Positions 17,854-27,479 of a stretch of DNA of 64,000 bases are shown in pieces; position 1 is the stretch's first letter, and every line of letters begins with the position of its first letter. The stretch is from Wenzhouxiangella sp. XN24 (lineage in GTDB: Bacteria; Pseudomonadota; Gammaproteobacteria; Steroidobacterales; XN24). The stretch covers positions 620,001 through 684,000 of the forward strand of contig NZ_JAAMFG010000034.1 of assembly GCF_011064545.1 (NCBI RefSeq). The letters run 5' to 3'. Under the pieces are notes generated by a model, which saw nothing but the letters and a program-made list of their open reading frames with translations, made no database searches and had not been told where the DNA came from. Both the position numbers and the translations under genes were made by a program.

Positions 17854-18599
17854 GGCGCATCCTCCGGGGCCGATTCATCGACCATCGGCCGTGCCCGGAA
17901 AGACACGAGACCGGCCGCGCCGGGGGGGAACTCGCCCGGCAGGTCCCAGCGGATGAAAGCGTAATCTTCGGCTGTGGCCCGGCGCGGGGGTGACTGCAGA
18001 TCCTGCTGGAGATCGTCCTGGAGATCCTCCTGCAGATCCTCCTGCCGCGGCTCCTCTGTGACCGGCAGGTCGAGTTCCCCGGCAGGCGCGAAAACGACCC
18101 CGTCCACCGAGTAGGTCACGACCGCGCCCGGCCCCGTGGCGCTTCCCGCGACGTAATGCACGCCCTCCGGCACAGGAATCTCGATCCGCAGACCGGTGGC
18201 GGGCTCCGCGCCGAGGTGACGAAAGCGGCCCGTGTAAAGGATCTCGGCCGAGCCGACCGGCGGCGGCTCGGGCACCAGCCGCTCGGTGCCGTTCTCCTCG
18301 TCCACGAGCAGCCAGCCGGATTCCAGCCTGACGTCGGCCACCGCCAGCAGGCCAGGGCGCGCCTCGACCATCTCGGGCACGACCGACGCCGCGGGGTCCG
18401 CCGATTCCGTCGCCGCAGCCGGCACCACCGCCATGAATGCCACCGCCATGAACGCCACCGCCATGAACGCCACCGCCATGAACGCCGCCACCATGAGCAC
18501 GGCCGCCATGAACGGCCGCGCCAGCAAAGCCGGCCAGGCCGGTGCCCGGCGGCGCACCCGTTCGTCTCCCAGGACCTGCAAAAGCTTGACTCTCACCAC
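17850..18599 (-). CDS. Secreted DUF11-like repeat-domain protein with unstable coding repeats
   Basis: About 249 residues. The signal-sequence core consists of four tandem FMAV(A/V) pentapeptides. One DUF11-like beta domain follows (GRFRHLGAEPATGLRIEIPVPEGVHYVAGS...). A second short repeat of EDLQ/DDLQ tetrapeptides sits near residue 195, encoded by imperfect 12-bp units at about 18000-18050. The GTG start at 18599 has no good ribosome site and lies inside the phasin promoter, so translation may begin further in. First gene of the PBP1B operon; function unknown, probably periplasmic or surface. Confidence 0.6.
   Translation of the reverse strand: MVRVKLLQVLGDERVRRRAPAWPALLARPFMAAVLMVAAFMAVAFMAVAFMAVAFMAVVPAAATESADPAASVVPEMVEARPGLLAVADVRLESGWLLVDEENGTERLVPEPPPVGSAEILYTGRFRHLGAEPATGLRIEIPVPEGVHYVAGSATGPGAVVTYSVDGVVFAPAGELDLPVTEEPRQEDLQEDLQDDLQQDLQSPPRRATAEDYAFIRWDLPGEFPPGAAGLVSFRARPMVDESAPEDAP
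18425..18484. repeat. Four tandem 15-bp units in the signal-peptide code
   Basis: CCACCGCCATGAACG is repeated at 18425, 18440, 18455 and 18470, with one base changed in the first unit and a diverged fifth unit after. Length change by slippage would alter the hydrophobic core of the signal peptide in steps of five residues without a frameshift. Confidence 0.85.
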
Positions 18600-18644
18600 T
18601 ATTCAGCTATATTGTGCATTGCATCAATGCTGCATTGCATCAAT
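18586..18644 (+). promoter_or_regulatory. Phasin promoter with duplicated operator
   Basis: TTGACT (18586-18591), 16-bp spacer, TATATT (18608-18613) form a sigma-70 promoter. Two identical 14-bp sites TGCATTGCATCAAT (18615-18628 and 18631-18644) sit just after the -10, over the expected transcription start and leader. TGC/GCA-rich sites of this kind are typical targets of PhaR, the PHA-responsive repressor of phasin genes, so repression relieved by PHA granules is likely. Confidence 0.75.
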
Positions 18645-18660
18645 TACCGAGGTTATGGAC

Positions 18661-19284
18661 ATGATGAACAAGATTGAACAACTTGCCGACACCCTGAAGA
18701 CCGAGACCCGCCAGCTGGCGGACCGGGCGATTTCCAGCATGCGCAGCGCCGGCCTCGAAACGGCCAGCTTCCTCGCTGCGGCGAAGGGTCCCGTCCACAG
18801 CATCGCGGACACCGGCCTGAAGTTGAACAACCTGTCGCACAAGAGCATCGAACGCCTGCTGAAGCAGCAGGTCGCCGCCCTCGACGACCTGATCGACGGC
18901 AGCACCCACCGGATCGAGAAGGCCTCGCGCGCCCAGACCGTGCGCACGATGGTCGATTTCCAGATCTCCACGCTGCCCAAGAGCCGTGACAAGGCCGTGA
19001 CCAATGCCCGCAAGACCGTGGCGATCGTGCGCGACACCGGCGAAGCTTTCGGCGACCTGGTGAAGGACGTCGTGGTCGACATCTCGAGCGCGAACAAGGG
19101 TCGCAAGCCGGCCGCCAAAAAGGCTGCCGGACGTCCCGCCAAGAAGAAGGCCGCCACTCGCAAGCCGGCCGCCAAGAAGGCGAGCGCGAAGAAGACCACC
19201 GCGCGCAAGACGACCGCCAAGAAGCGCGCCACGAAGTCCGCGGCGAGCGGCGGCCAGACCGGCTCGAGCGCGCAGGCCGCCTGA
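18661..19284 (+). CDS. Phasin with histone H1-like lysine-rich tail (PhaF type)
   Basis: About 207 residues. The N-terminal 140 are amphipathic helices of a phasin domain (granule-associated). The C-terminal 60 or so are Lys/Ala/Thr-rich with AAKK and PAKKKA repeats like histone H1 or AlgP. This two-part build matches PhaF, which coats polyhydroxyalkanoate granules and binds the nucleoid to share granules at division. ATGs at 18655, 18661 and 18664 are close together; 18661 has GAGG at the best distance. No PHA synthase is in the window. Confidence 0.82.
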   Translation: MMNKIEQLADTLKTETRQLADRAISSMRSAGLETASFLAAAKGPVHSIADTGLKLNNLSHKSIERLLKQQVAALDDLIDGSTHRIEKASRAQTVRTMVDFQISTLPKSRDKAVTNARKTVAIVRDTGEAFGDLVKDVVVDISSANKGRKPAAKKAAGRPAKKKAATRKPAAKKASAKKTTARKTTAKKRATKSAASGGQTGSSAQAA

Positions 19285-19391
19285 AAGCCTGCCCGGGCGC
19301 GCGCTGCGGCGGATTCCGGCCAGGCAGTTCCCCGCCAGGGGACGCTGTTCTGAACGGAGTCGACGCTGGCAGTCGCCACGGTCGATCCCGA

Positions 19392-19422
19392 CGAGGCCCT
19401 CTCCGGAGGGCCTCGTTTTTTT
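19392..19422 (+). terminator. Rho-independent terminator after the phasin gene
   Basis: CGAGGCCCTC and GAGGGCCTCG form a perfect 10-bp stem with loop TCCG, followed by seven T. It is about 110 bases after the phasin stop. Confidence 0.9.
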
Positions 19423-19507
19423 GCGGGTTTGCAACACGCGATGCGGTTCAGGGCGCTGCGCTGTCGGACGGACCGGGGCGTCGATGCGGGACTTCCAGGG
19501 CGGGGCC

Positions 19508-20410
19508 CTAGTCTTCCTGGATGAAGGTGATCGCCTGTGCGGACCCCGGCTGGACGACGCGTCCGAGCCCGATGACGCCTTCGCCGGAGATGGGCACGCT
19601 GTCGCGCCGCACGAAGAGCTCCTCGCCCTGTCGCGTGACGACGAAAGAACCGTTCGTGGACTGGTCGATCAAAAGGAAACGGTCTCGGCTCATCTCGACC
19701 CGCGCATGCAGGCGCGAAATCAGGTTGCCCTTGACGACGAGATCGTTGTCCTCGCTGCGCCCGAGCGTGGCATGGGGACGCACCGAATCGACCGTCACTT
19801 CCTTGCCGAGGTAGCGGATCCGCATCTTCCCGCGGGTCTTCTTTTTCTGGTCGCCCCAGGTGATCGTCGGCAGCATGCTGGTGATGTCTTCCGACTGCCA
19901 CAGCGCCTCGTACATCGCCACCTCGCCGCTCTTGCCTTTCAGCGGAGCGAGGTCGATCTGGCGCACGGCGACGCGCCACTCGGCGCCGAGGTTCGCCACC
20001 ATGTTGTCGGTGATCAGCACCTGCGCCGCCTTGGCCTGGCTGGTGACGCGGTTGGCGGTGTTGACGGTCGAGCCGAACACGTCGCGCTGCTCGGGAATCA
20101 CCGGGCCGAAATCGCAGCCCACGCGGATCGCCAGGGGGGCGCCGCCGCCGGACACCACCTCGCCCTTGCTGATCGCCACCTGCATGTCGCGCGCCGCGTT
20201 CATCGCCCCGTCCGCCGTCGGGAAGGTCGCCATGACCTCGTCGCCGATGGTCTTGACCACCCGGCCGTTGTAGGTCTCGGTGGCCCGACGCATCACGTCG
20301 ATACACTGGCCCACGGTCTCGCGCGCCTTGAGGTCGCCGAGGACCTCGTAGAGTTCCGTGCTGCCGACGACGTCGGCAAACAGGACGGCAACTGAAAATT
20401 CGCTAGACAT
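19508..20410 (-). CDS. Class III adenylate/guanylate cyclase fused to FHA domain
   Basis: 300 residues. The cyclase homology domain (1-180) has metal-binding Asp in FADVVGSTEL and a second in TIGDEVMATF, plus the transition-state pair in VNTANRV. A C-terminal FHA domain (about 205-290) has RSEDNDLVV and ISRLHARVEM, which binds phosphothreonine. The product is presumably a cyclic nucleotide made in response to Ser/Thr phosphorylation; which nucleotide cannot be told by eye. It stands alone, converging with the phasin gene. Confidence 0.85.
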   Translation of the reverse strand: MSSEFSVAVLFADVVGSTELYEVLGDLKARETVGQCIDVMRRATETYNGRVVKTIGDEVMATFPTADGAMNAARDMQVAISKGEVVSGGGAPLAIRVGCDFGPVIPEQRDVFGSTVNTANRVTSQAKAAQVLITDNMVANLGAEWRVAVRQIDLAPLKGKSGEVAMYEALWQSEDITSMLPTITWGDQKKKTRGKMRIRYLGKEVTVDSVRPHATLGRSEDNDLVVKGNLISRLHARVEMSRDRFLLIDQSTNGSFVVTRQGEELFVRRDSVPISGEGVIGLGRVVQPGSAQAITFIQED

Positions 20411-20521
20411 GACTCCGCGACCTTATTGGGAGGGCGGGCCCAACTGTGGGCAAATGATGTTGAGCATACTCGCTGGACAGATTATGTATCAACCTTCCGG
20501 GCGCGGTACAGGAAAGCGTGC

Positions 20522-21418
20522 TCAACCCTTCGCGGGACCCTTGCAGGCCGCGACATAGGCGATCCAGGCCGGGTCCGCATCGCCCCGCTCGACGATGGAA
20601 AACTCGCCGCTCGGCTCGCCGTCCTCGTCCTCGCCCTGCCAGTACACGACGGAGCTCGAGAAGCCGGCCTCGGCCAGCAGTTCGCGCACCTCCGGCAAGG
20701 TCCAGAGCCGCCAGTCGTAGCTGTAGGCGCGCGGCAGCTCCGAGCCGTCCGGAAAGCGGAAATGGATGTAGCAGATGTAGCGGGCCGACACCGGGTCGAA
20801 GGCGTGCTGGTCCCACACATAGGTGAACAGGCCGTAGTCCGTCTCCTCCTCCTGCTCGGCATAGGCGTCCGAGCCGCCGTAGATGTCGAGCACGAACAGC
20901 CCGTCGTCCGCCAGCGAATCGTAGGCGCTGCGGAAATAGACCAGCAGCTCTTCGCGGGTCTTGAACGTCCACCAGCTGAAGTTGAAGGCCACCGCGATAT
21001 CGACGGGTTCCGTGCCGGTCTCGCGCACGTCGCCCTCGATGAGACGGACGCGGGCCCGTTGTCCGGCCTTGAGCGCGGCGACGTGGTGGGTCCGGCCCCA
21101 TTCGAGCACGGCCGGGTCGATGTCCACCGCGACGGCCTCGCGCTGCCTGTGGCTGCGCACCCACTCGCAGGCCGCCGCGGCCGTGCCGCAGAAGTCCTCG
21201 CGGAGGGTCACGGGCTTGCGTCCCACCAGTTCCTTGAACGCGCTGGCGAGGAACTCGACCTCGTGGCGCACGCTCTGCACCGAGGCCTCGTAGAGCTCGT
21301 GCCGGTCGGCGAGATCCGCCATCTGCACACGCGCCGGCGCTGCGGTGCCCTTGCCCCGCTGCTTGCGCTTGTTCTTTTTCTTCTTGCCGTCCTTCTTGCC
21401 GTCGCTCTTCGCCGCCAT
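20522..21418 (-). CDS. Class I SAM-dependent methyltransferase with lysine-rich N-terminus
   Basis: 298 residues. A highly basic N-terminal 25 residues (KKDGKKKKNKRKQRGKG) is followed by a Rossmann methyltransferase core: REDFCGTAAAACEWV for motif I, AVDIDPAVLEWG, then LIEGDVRE and AVAFNFSWWTF. The basic tail may bind nucleic acid. Substrate not recognisable. The ATG at 21418 has GGGGA upstream; another in-frame ATG lies six codons before. Divergent from the M28 peptidase gene. Confidence 0.75.
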   Translation of the reverse strand: MAAKSDGKKDGKKKKNKRKQRGKGTAAPARVQMADLADRHELYEASVQSVRHEVEFLASAFKELVGRKPVTLREDFCGTAAAACEWVRSHRQREAVAVDIDPAVLEWGRTHHVAALKAGQRARVRLIEGDVRETGTEPVDIAVAFNFSWWTFKTREELLVYFRSAYDSLADDGLFVLDIYGGSDAYAEQEEETDYGLFTYVWDQHAFDPVSARYICYIHFRFPDGSELPRAYSYDWRLWTLPEVRELLAEAGFSSSVVYWQGEDEDGEPSGEFSIVERGDADPAWIAYVAACKGPAKG

Positions 21419-21542
21419 GACCCGTCCCCGCTCCATGGAAGGCGCGCATTCTAGCGGATCGCGCGCCCGCCATGGCGCTTTTCCGTGCATTGCCTGGTGT
21501 ACATTAGGTGCTCCCCGTCCATCAAAGCCCGGAGTCCGACCG

Positions 21543-22973
21543 ATGTACCGCCGCCTGATCGCGGCGCTCACCCTGTTTTCACTGAGCGCCAGCCCTGCAG
21601 TTACCGCCGAACCGTCCGAGGCCCTGCTCCGCGAGGCCGCGGAATTGCGGGACCTGGCCCTGGCCGAAAGCGACGCCTGGCGGCATGCAGCCTCCCTGAG
21701 CACCGAAGTGGGTCCCCGCCTCGCAGGTTCCAGCGGCGATCGCGCCGCCGTCGCCTGGGCGCTGGCCTACCTGGACGGGTTCGGCTTCGATACGGTCATC
21801 CCCCAGACGGTGACGGTGCCGGCCTGGGAACGGGGCGAGGCCGAATTGCGCATCACCGCGCCGTGGCCCCAGCCGCTCGTCGGTGTGTCGCTCGGCCTCA
21901 CGATCGGCACGCCCGCCGACGGTATCGAGGCGCCGGTGGTGCGCTTCGAGAGCCTTGCAGCCCTCGAGGCGGCGACGTCCGCGATGGTCCGCGGGCACAT
22001 CGTCTTCATCGACGAAAAGATGGAGCGCACGCGGGACGGCAGCGGCTACAGCGCCGCGGTGGCCAAGCGCAGCCGCGGGCCTTCCGTGGCCTCGGAACGC
22101 GGCGCGGTCGCCACGGTGATCCGCTCGGTGGGGACGTCAAGCGAACGTTTCGCATATACCGGCACCACGCGCTTCGCCGAGGGCGTGCGCCCGATCCCGG
22201 CCTTCGCCCTTGCTGCGCCGGACGCCGACATGCTGGCGCGCCAGGTCGCCACAGGGCGCGACGTGCTGCTGCACCTGTATTCCACCGCCCGCCAGCTGCC
22301 GCCGGCCCGGTCCGCGAACATCATCGCGGATATCCAGGGAGCCACGCATCCGGAGGAAATCGTCATTCTCGGCGCGCACCTCGACTCGTGGGACCTCTCG
22401 ACCGGGGCACAGGACAACGCCACGGGCGTGGCCATCGTGCTGGAAGTCGCGCGGCTCATCGCCGCCCGGGAGCGGGCCCCGGCGCGCACCGTGCGGGTGG
22501 TGCTCTACGCCAACGAGGAAGCGGGCCTGGATGGCTCGCGCGCCTACACCGCGGCGGCGCTCGAGGCGGGACTGCGCCACGTGATCGGACTCGAGGCCGA
22601 CGCCGGGGCGGGACGCGTGTATGCGCTGAACAGCGGCGTCGGTGAAGAGGCGTTGCCGGTGGTCGAGGCGATGCGCGGGGTGCTGGCACCGCTCGGCATC
22701 GCGGGCGGCGACAACGCCACGCGCGGCGGCGCCGATCTCTCCACGCTGCGCGACGCGGGCATGCCGTTGCTGCGCCTGGAGCACGACATGTCGACCTATT
22801 TCGACGTGCACCATACGGTCAACGACACGCTCGACAAGGTGGACCCGGAAACGCTGCGCCACGCCGTCGCTGCATATGCTGCGGTGACCTGGATTGCTGC
22901 GAATGTCGAGGAGGATTTCGGGGCGTATCCCGAGACGGTGCCGCCGGTGGATCCGGCCGCTTCGGGGAACTGA
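21543..22973 (+). CDS. Secreted M28-family metallopeptidase (carboxypeptidase Q-like)
   Basis: 476 residues with a signal peptide ending near SPAVTA. After a PA-type insert (about 130-260) the di-zinc peptidase core shows its ligands in order: GAHLDSWD (His, Asp), AQDNATG (Asp), YANEEAG (catalytic and ligand Glu), LEADAGAG (Asp) and FDVHHTVND (His). It should release amino acids from peptides in the periplasm or outside. CGGAG lies upstream of the ATG. Short direct repeats of GGGCGCCTAGGC fill the 60-base gap to dusA. Confidence 0.88.
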   Translation: MYRRLIAALTLFSLSASPAVTAEPSEALLREAAELRDLALAESDAWRHAASLSTEVGPRLAGSSGDRAAVAWALAYLDGFGFDTVIPQTVTVPAWERGEAELRITAPWPQPLVGVSLGLTIGTPADGIEAPVVRFESLAALEAATSAMVRGHIVFIDEKMERTRDGSGYSAAVAKRSRGPSVASERGAVATVIRSVGTSSERFAYTGTTRFAEGVRPIPAFALAAPDADMLARQVATGRDVLLHLYSTARQLPPARSANIIADIQGATHPEEIVILGAHLDSWDLSTGAQDNATGVAIVLEVARLIAARERAPARTVRVVLYANEEAGLDGSRAYTAAALEAGLRHVIGLEADAGAGRVYALNSGVGEEALPVVEAMRGVLAPLGIAGGDNATRGGADLSTLRDAGMPLLRLEHDMSTYFDVHHTVNDTLDKVDPETLRHAVAAYAAVTWIAANVEEDFGAYPETVPPVDPAASGN

Positions 22974-23033
22974 GGGGCGCCTAGGCCGGAGAACTGCGGG
23001 CGCCTGTCGGCTGCGCCGGAGAACCGGGGGCGC

Positions 23034-24008
<975 letters not shown>

Positions 24009-24042
24009 ATACGAATCCCGGTATCGACCCGCAGTGGCAGTA

Positions 24043-24438
24043 TCAATACCGACTTGACGCCCAGCCGACGAATGCGCTCGATAAGCCAGCGATCAGACCA
24101 ACCAGCCCCAAGCTGATTCCGGCCTCATATGCTGAACCGCCTCCGTAGAACCACTCCGCCAGGATCGCAATCGTTGCGCACGCGACGCCAGCCGCAAGAC
24201 CACCATATCCCCAGCGAACCCCGATTAGCTGTGTTCTCGGCTTCGTTTCCAAATTGTGCATGTCAACCTCCAATGCCGATGCTATTGATTTGACGGAATT
24301 CACCGAGCCCGAACCGTCAGACTCAATCCGCTGAACAGTCCGCGTGCTCAAAGCGGATGCGATTGCGAGTTCTTCCTGGGACCAGCCTTTCTCGGTCCGG
24401 AGCCGCTTGACGAGCACGGCATTTACAATACGTTTCAT
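24043..24438 (-). CDS. Xre-family regulator with two membrane segments
   Basis: 131 residues from MKRIVNAVLVKRL. An N-terminal helix-turn-helix (WSQEELAIASALSTRTVQRIESDGSGSV) is followed by two hydrophobic segments (about 75-95 and 105-125). A membrane-tethered regulator is likely. It lies inside the putative dusA island. Target unknown. Confidence 0.7.
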   Translation of the reverse strand: MKRIVNAVLVKRLRTEKGWSQEELAIASALSTRTVQRIESDGSGSVNSVKSIASALEVDMHNLETKPRTQLIGVRWGYGGLAAGVACATIAILAEWFYGGGSAYEAGISLGLVGLIAGLSSAFVGWASSRY

Positions 24439-25010
24439 GGCCAAATCGGCTGCTTTAGTGGATGGCATGATGCCACTGCAGCCCAAAATTGGATACGACA
24501 AACGGACGACACGATACGACAGCCACGAGACAATGATGGCTGCTCGCTACCGGCCGATGTCGCACCGCGCCGCAGCAGCGCTACCCCATCTCTCTTTTCC
24601 ACTCGCCCGGGATAATTCGTGCAGCAGTTCAGTTCACGCCCCATAGCCAGACGGGTGCGAGGCAGCCAATGGCGCCTGCGGGGCACCGACGGTCTGCACC
24701 GGATATCCTTTTCGAACATCTTCGGCTGGATACTCAGCCGAAAGATGTTGCTGAATCGCGGCGCACTGCCCTCGCGGCCGGGTGGACCGGGACCAGCCGC
24801 CTGCCTCCATGACATGAGCGCAGCGGCTGAAGCACGAAAGTAATTGCCTCAGCCGATTCTGGCACTTGACTCGGACACCACATTCTCTTGACAAATGGGA
24901 GTTCTTGGTACCAAGATAGTACCTTAGGGTTTCATTCTGAACAGCTTCGGTATCTATTCGGGCAGCAGCTTTGAAACAATTTCTCGTAGGCATTCACAGG
25001 AGAATCCGTC
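24439..25010. other. Island spacer with inverted repeats and a promoter-like element
   Basis: No convincing gene. An interrupted 13-14-bp inverted repeat (24715-24727 with 24736-24749, AACATCTTCGGCT type) could form a hairpin. Near the end, TTGACA (24888-24893) is followed by a perfect palindrome CTTGGTACCAAG (24904-24915) and a further GTACC half site. It is a plausible Xre-controlled promoter for the pair starting at 25011, although no well-spaced -10 is evident. Confidence 0.4.
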
Positions 25011-25490
25011 TTGAATGATCAACCTAACCGAGCGGAACTGCTTGACCGAATCAATACGCTGATGGCTACCGGAGCCCTGCCCTTCGCGGCCCTTTTGGTG
25101 CTCGACGCGCTGGCCGATGCGGGCGTGGATTCAACGCTGATCACAGTGCTGGATTGGGCGGCCAAGGGCGCCCTGGCTGTGGTCGTCGTGCTTCTCTCAG
25201 TCGCCGTCGCGCGCAAGGCGCGATCTGGCAAACCTGCACTCGACGAGGACAGCTACTCGGCGACCACGCTGCGGAAGGCGCTGGCCGCGTCCTGGGTGGC
25301 GACCTTCGTGGTCCTCACCCAGTTCGACAGCCTTTTCGACGGTGCCGGCATACTCGGCGTGGCGGAGTTGCCGTTGGTTCACGCGGGCGGGATCGTGACA
25401 GCGTTTATGCTGGTCGTGCTCAGCCTGACCTACTTCGGTCTGATGATGCGGGCCAGCGACGAGCCCGACCCCTCGGAGAAAGGGTCTTGA
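25011..25490 (+). CDS. Small multi-span membrane protein paired with an Xre regulator
   Basis: 159 residues with four hydrophobic segments (about 20-38, 45-65, 90-108, 125-145) and charged ends. I do not recognise a family by name. Its stop overlaps the TTG start of a 69-residue Xre protein by four bases. Such membrane protein/Xre pairs are common; the membrane protein may control the regulator's activity. Confidence 0.65.
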   Translation: MNDQPNRAELLDRINTLMATGALPFAALLVLDALADAGVDSTLITVLDWAAKGALAVVVVLLSVAVARKARSGKPALDEDSYSATTLRKALAASWVATFVVLTQFDSLFDGAGILGVAELPLVHAGGIVTAFMLVVLSLTYFGLMMRASDEPDPSEKGS

Positions 25491-25696
25491 GCGACCTCCA
25501 CAACCGCATCCGGGTGTTTCGCGCCGAGCACCGGATGAGCCAGGCCGATCTGGCCCGCGCCATCGGGGTCTCGCGCAAGACCATCAGTACCGTCGAGGTC
25601 GGACGATTCGTGCCATCGACCGTGATAGCGCTGAAGATCGCACGCCATTTCGAGGTTTCCGTCGAGGACGTATTCCAGCTCTCTGACGGGCAATAG
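25487..25696 (+). CDS. Small Xre-family transcriptional regulator
   Basis: 69 residues, essentially a single helix-turn-helix (RMSQADLARAIGVSRKTIST, VPSTVIALKIARHFEVSVEDVF), resembling the small YgzD-like regulators. The TTG start overlaps the upstream stop (TTGA) with GGAG and AGGG just before it. Probably regulates its own operon with the membrane protein. Confidence 0.8.
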   Translation: MSDLHNRIRVFRAEHRMSQADLARAIGVSRKTISTVEVGRFVPSTVIALKIARHFEVSVEDVFQLSDGQ

Positions 25697-25784
25697 CGCC
25701 CAGCGCACGCTTAGATCGGCCACATATTGCGATGCCTATGGGCCGCTGTCACTATCGTCGTTTCGAGGCGCCAGGGAGAACGAA

Positions 25785-26213
25785 ATGCGATCAACAACAA
25801 CGCTAATCGCGTTGCTCCTCTCCTGCCAATCCTGCCAAGTCGTATTCGCCGGCGAGAACGCTGAGACGGTGGAGCGATTCATTGCTGCATTCAATCAGCA
25901 CAACGTTGACGTTATGCTCGAACTCTCCGCAGTTGATATGCGCTGGATGAGCGTTTCGGGTGAACAAATCTCAATCGAGACATCAACTCATGCCGAACTT
26001 CGCGAAGCTATGGGAGGCTACTTTGAGAGTACTCCTAGTGCCAGAGCCGAAGTTCGCTCTATTGGCGAGAGTGGTTCGTTCGTTATCACGCTCGAAGAAG
26101 CCTTCTGGTCATCTGGCGGCGCTGAAAAGAGCCAGTGCAGTATGGCGGTGTATGAGCTTCTCGAGCAGAAGATCCAGAATGTGTGGTATTTCCCGGCCCA
26201 CCAGTGCCCATGA
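25785..26213 (+). CDS. Exported NTF2/SnoaL-like protein
   Basis: 142 residues. A signal peptide (MRSTTTLIALLLSCQSCQVVFAG) precedes an NTF2-like cone fold pattern (VERFIAAFNQHNVDVMLELSAVDMRW...). A close GGGAGA ribosome site supports the ATG. The codon use is less GC-biased than the housekeeping genes. No pathway is evident; it is one of the cargo genes of the dusA island. Confidence 0.6.
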   Translation: MRSTTTLIALLLSCQSCQVVFAGENAETVERFIAAFNQHNVDVMLELSAVDMRWMSVSGEQISIETSTHAELREAMGGYFESTPSARAEVRSIGESGSFVITLEEAFWSSGGAEKSQCSMAVYELLEQKIQNVWYFPAHQCP

Positions 26214-26320
26214 GGTCTGGCGCCCAACACGTCGCCGCATGGTTTCGGCGATCGGGTGGTGAACTGAGTGAGCACCGGCCGCTCGCTCAACCAGCCTTCA
26301 ACTCACGCTATCCGGCCACG

Positions 26321-26455
26321 TCACATGGCAGGAATGTCATTGGGATGCGTAGCCAGCTGGCTCGCAAATTCCACCTGCGCCCTCCCCGCCGGTGCCAGAA
26401 ACTCCTCTAGCAGGATTTCGCCGGGATGGAACGGATTCTTGGGTTGTCTGGCCAT
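26321..26455 (-). pseudogene. Truncated HigA-type antitoxin remnant (44 codons)
   Basis: An open frame reading MARQPKNPFHPGEILLEEF and LAPAGRAQVEFASQLATHP matches the first half of HigA antitoxins (NPxHPGEILxEEFLxPxGxTQxxxA). It then ends early, before the DNA-recognition helix. No higB is left upstream. This is the stump of a second HigBA module in the window. Confidence 0.7.
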
Positions 26456-26464
26456 TACTCGTCT

Positions 26465-26477
26465 CTATCAGTGATAG
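26465..26477. promoter_or_regulatory. Perfect palindrome CTATCA-G-TGATAG (operator-like)
   Basis: 13-bp dyad ten bases upstream of the higA remnant start. It fits an operator for the former HigA. It also matches the core of the tetracycline operator tetO, but no tet genes are near, so that likeness is probably chance. Confidence 0.55.
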
Positions 26478-26604
26478 TGAGCCGCCCTGAGTATGCAGCG
26501 GCCATTCAGTGATCGTCCTCGCACGATCCATATCCCGAAGGGCGCATTTGCCCCCTTATGCTATAGTGCACCAATCGTATGACGCTGTTGCAGGAATCTT
26601 CAAG

Positions 26605-26850
26605 ATGGCTACGGTACGCAAGACGATCACACTCACCGACGCCCAGGACGACTGGATCAAGGCTCAGGTTGCCAGCGGTGATTACACCAATGACAGCGAG
26701 TATCTCCGTGACCTGATCCGGCGGGAGCAGGAAAAGGCCAGCGCACTGAAGGCCGCCATCGACGAAGGTCTCGCCAGCGGCCCGAGCGACCGCAGTCTCG
26801 AGGATATCTGGGCCGCGGCGGAGTCTCGATACCGCGCATCGAATGGCTGA
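26605..26850 (+). CDS. parD: ParD-type antitoxin
   Basis: 81 residues. Ribbon-helix-helix N-terminus (RKTITLTDAQDDWIKAQVASG and SEYLRDLIRREQ) with an acidic/flexible C-terminus. AGGAA lies nine bases before the ATG. It overlaps parE by eight bases. It should neutralise ParE and repress the operon. Third complete type II TA module in the window. Confidence 0.9.
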   Translation: MATVRKTITLTDAQDDWIKAQVASGDYTNDSEYLRDLIRREQEKASALKAAIDEGLASGPSDRSLEDIWAAAESRYRASNG

Positions 26851-27133
26851 CTACCGTTTCTCGAAGCGCGCGGCGATGGACCTCGAGGCGATCGCCGAAT
26901 ACACGATCGAGCGGTTCGGCATCGAACAGGCGCGACGCTATCGCAACGAACTGGCGACCTGCTTCGATCAACTGGCGGCCAATCCCAGACTCGGCCGCCG
27001 CGCCGAGCAGCTCGGGTCTGCGCTGCGTCGCTACGAGCATCGTTCACACATCGTGTTCTACCAGACAACGGATACCGCGATCCTCATCGTCCGTATCTTG
27101 CACTACCGCATGGACGTTACGCGGCAGTTTTAG
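26843..27133 (+). CDS. parE: ParE-type toxin
   Basis: 96 residues of the RelE/ParE superfamily: YRFSKRAAMDLEAIAEYTIERFG, then RLGRRAEQL, the YEHRSHIVFYQ strand and IVRILHYRMD at the end. ParE poisons DNA gyrase. Translation is coupled to parD. It is the last gene before the right boundary repeat of the dusA island; nothing else is seen at 27134-27289. Confidence 0.9.
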   Translation: MADYRFSKRAAMDLEAIAEYTIERFGIEQARRYRNELATCFDQLAANPRLGRRAEQLGSALRRYEHRSHIVFYQTTDTAILIVRILHYRMDVTRQF

Positions 27134-27289
27134 CACGCTGGCGGCCCGGCGGCTTTCCCTCACAAATTCGGCCACCGGCTCTCCGGGCTGCGTCTCGAAC
27201 TATTGCCTTCCAGCGAAGTACGAACTTGCCGATAGACTGAATTTGTACGCGGTTGATACTAAAACGCTATTCCGATTTCTTCCCTCCAA

Positions 27290-27345
27290 TCCATCATCGG
27301 GGCGACCTGGATTTCCCGGCGATGTGGGCCGTGATCCACGTGGCT
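27290..27345. repeat. Direct repeat of dusA 5' end (putative att site, right)
   Basis: Second copy of the 23953-24008 sequence. Extended to 27350 and read on the minus strand it starts ATGAGCCACGTG and encodes MSHVDHGPHRREIQVAP and MMDW, i.e. the dusA N-terminus, then diverges. It marks the far end of the inserted segment. No recombinase gene remains between the two repeats. Confidence 0.75.
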
Positions 27346-27479
27346 CATGGCCATTCGACTACGCTTCGTTGATCGTATTCTACGTCGATGTTGCACGGGC
27401 GATTTGACTTCATTTTGCTGCAGGCGTATAGCCTACTGATGCGAAAACTCCCTACAGGGAAATCAATAGGGAGATTGCC

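Noticed and set aside
24715-24749. Inverted repeat as a rho-independent terminator
   Set aside because: One arm has an extra base and no T-run follows on either strand; kept only as a note in the island spacer.
26465-26477. tetO operator and a lost tetracycline resistance locus
   Set aside because: No tetR or tetA nearby; the dyad sits at the operator position of the HigA remnant, which explains it better.
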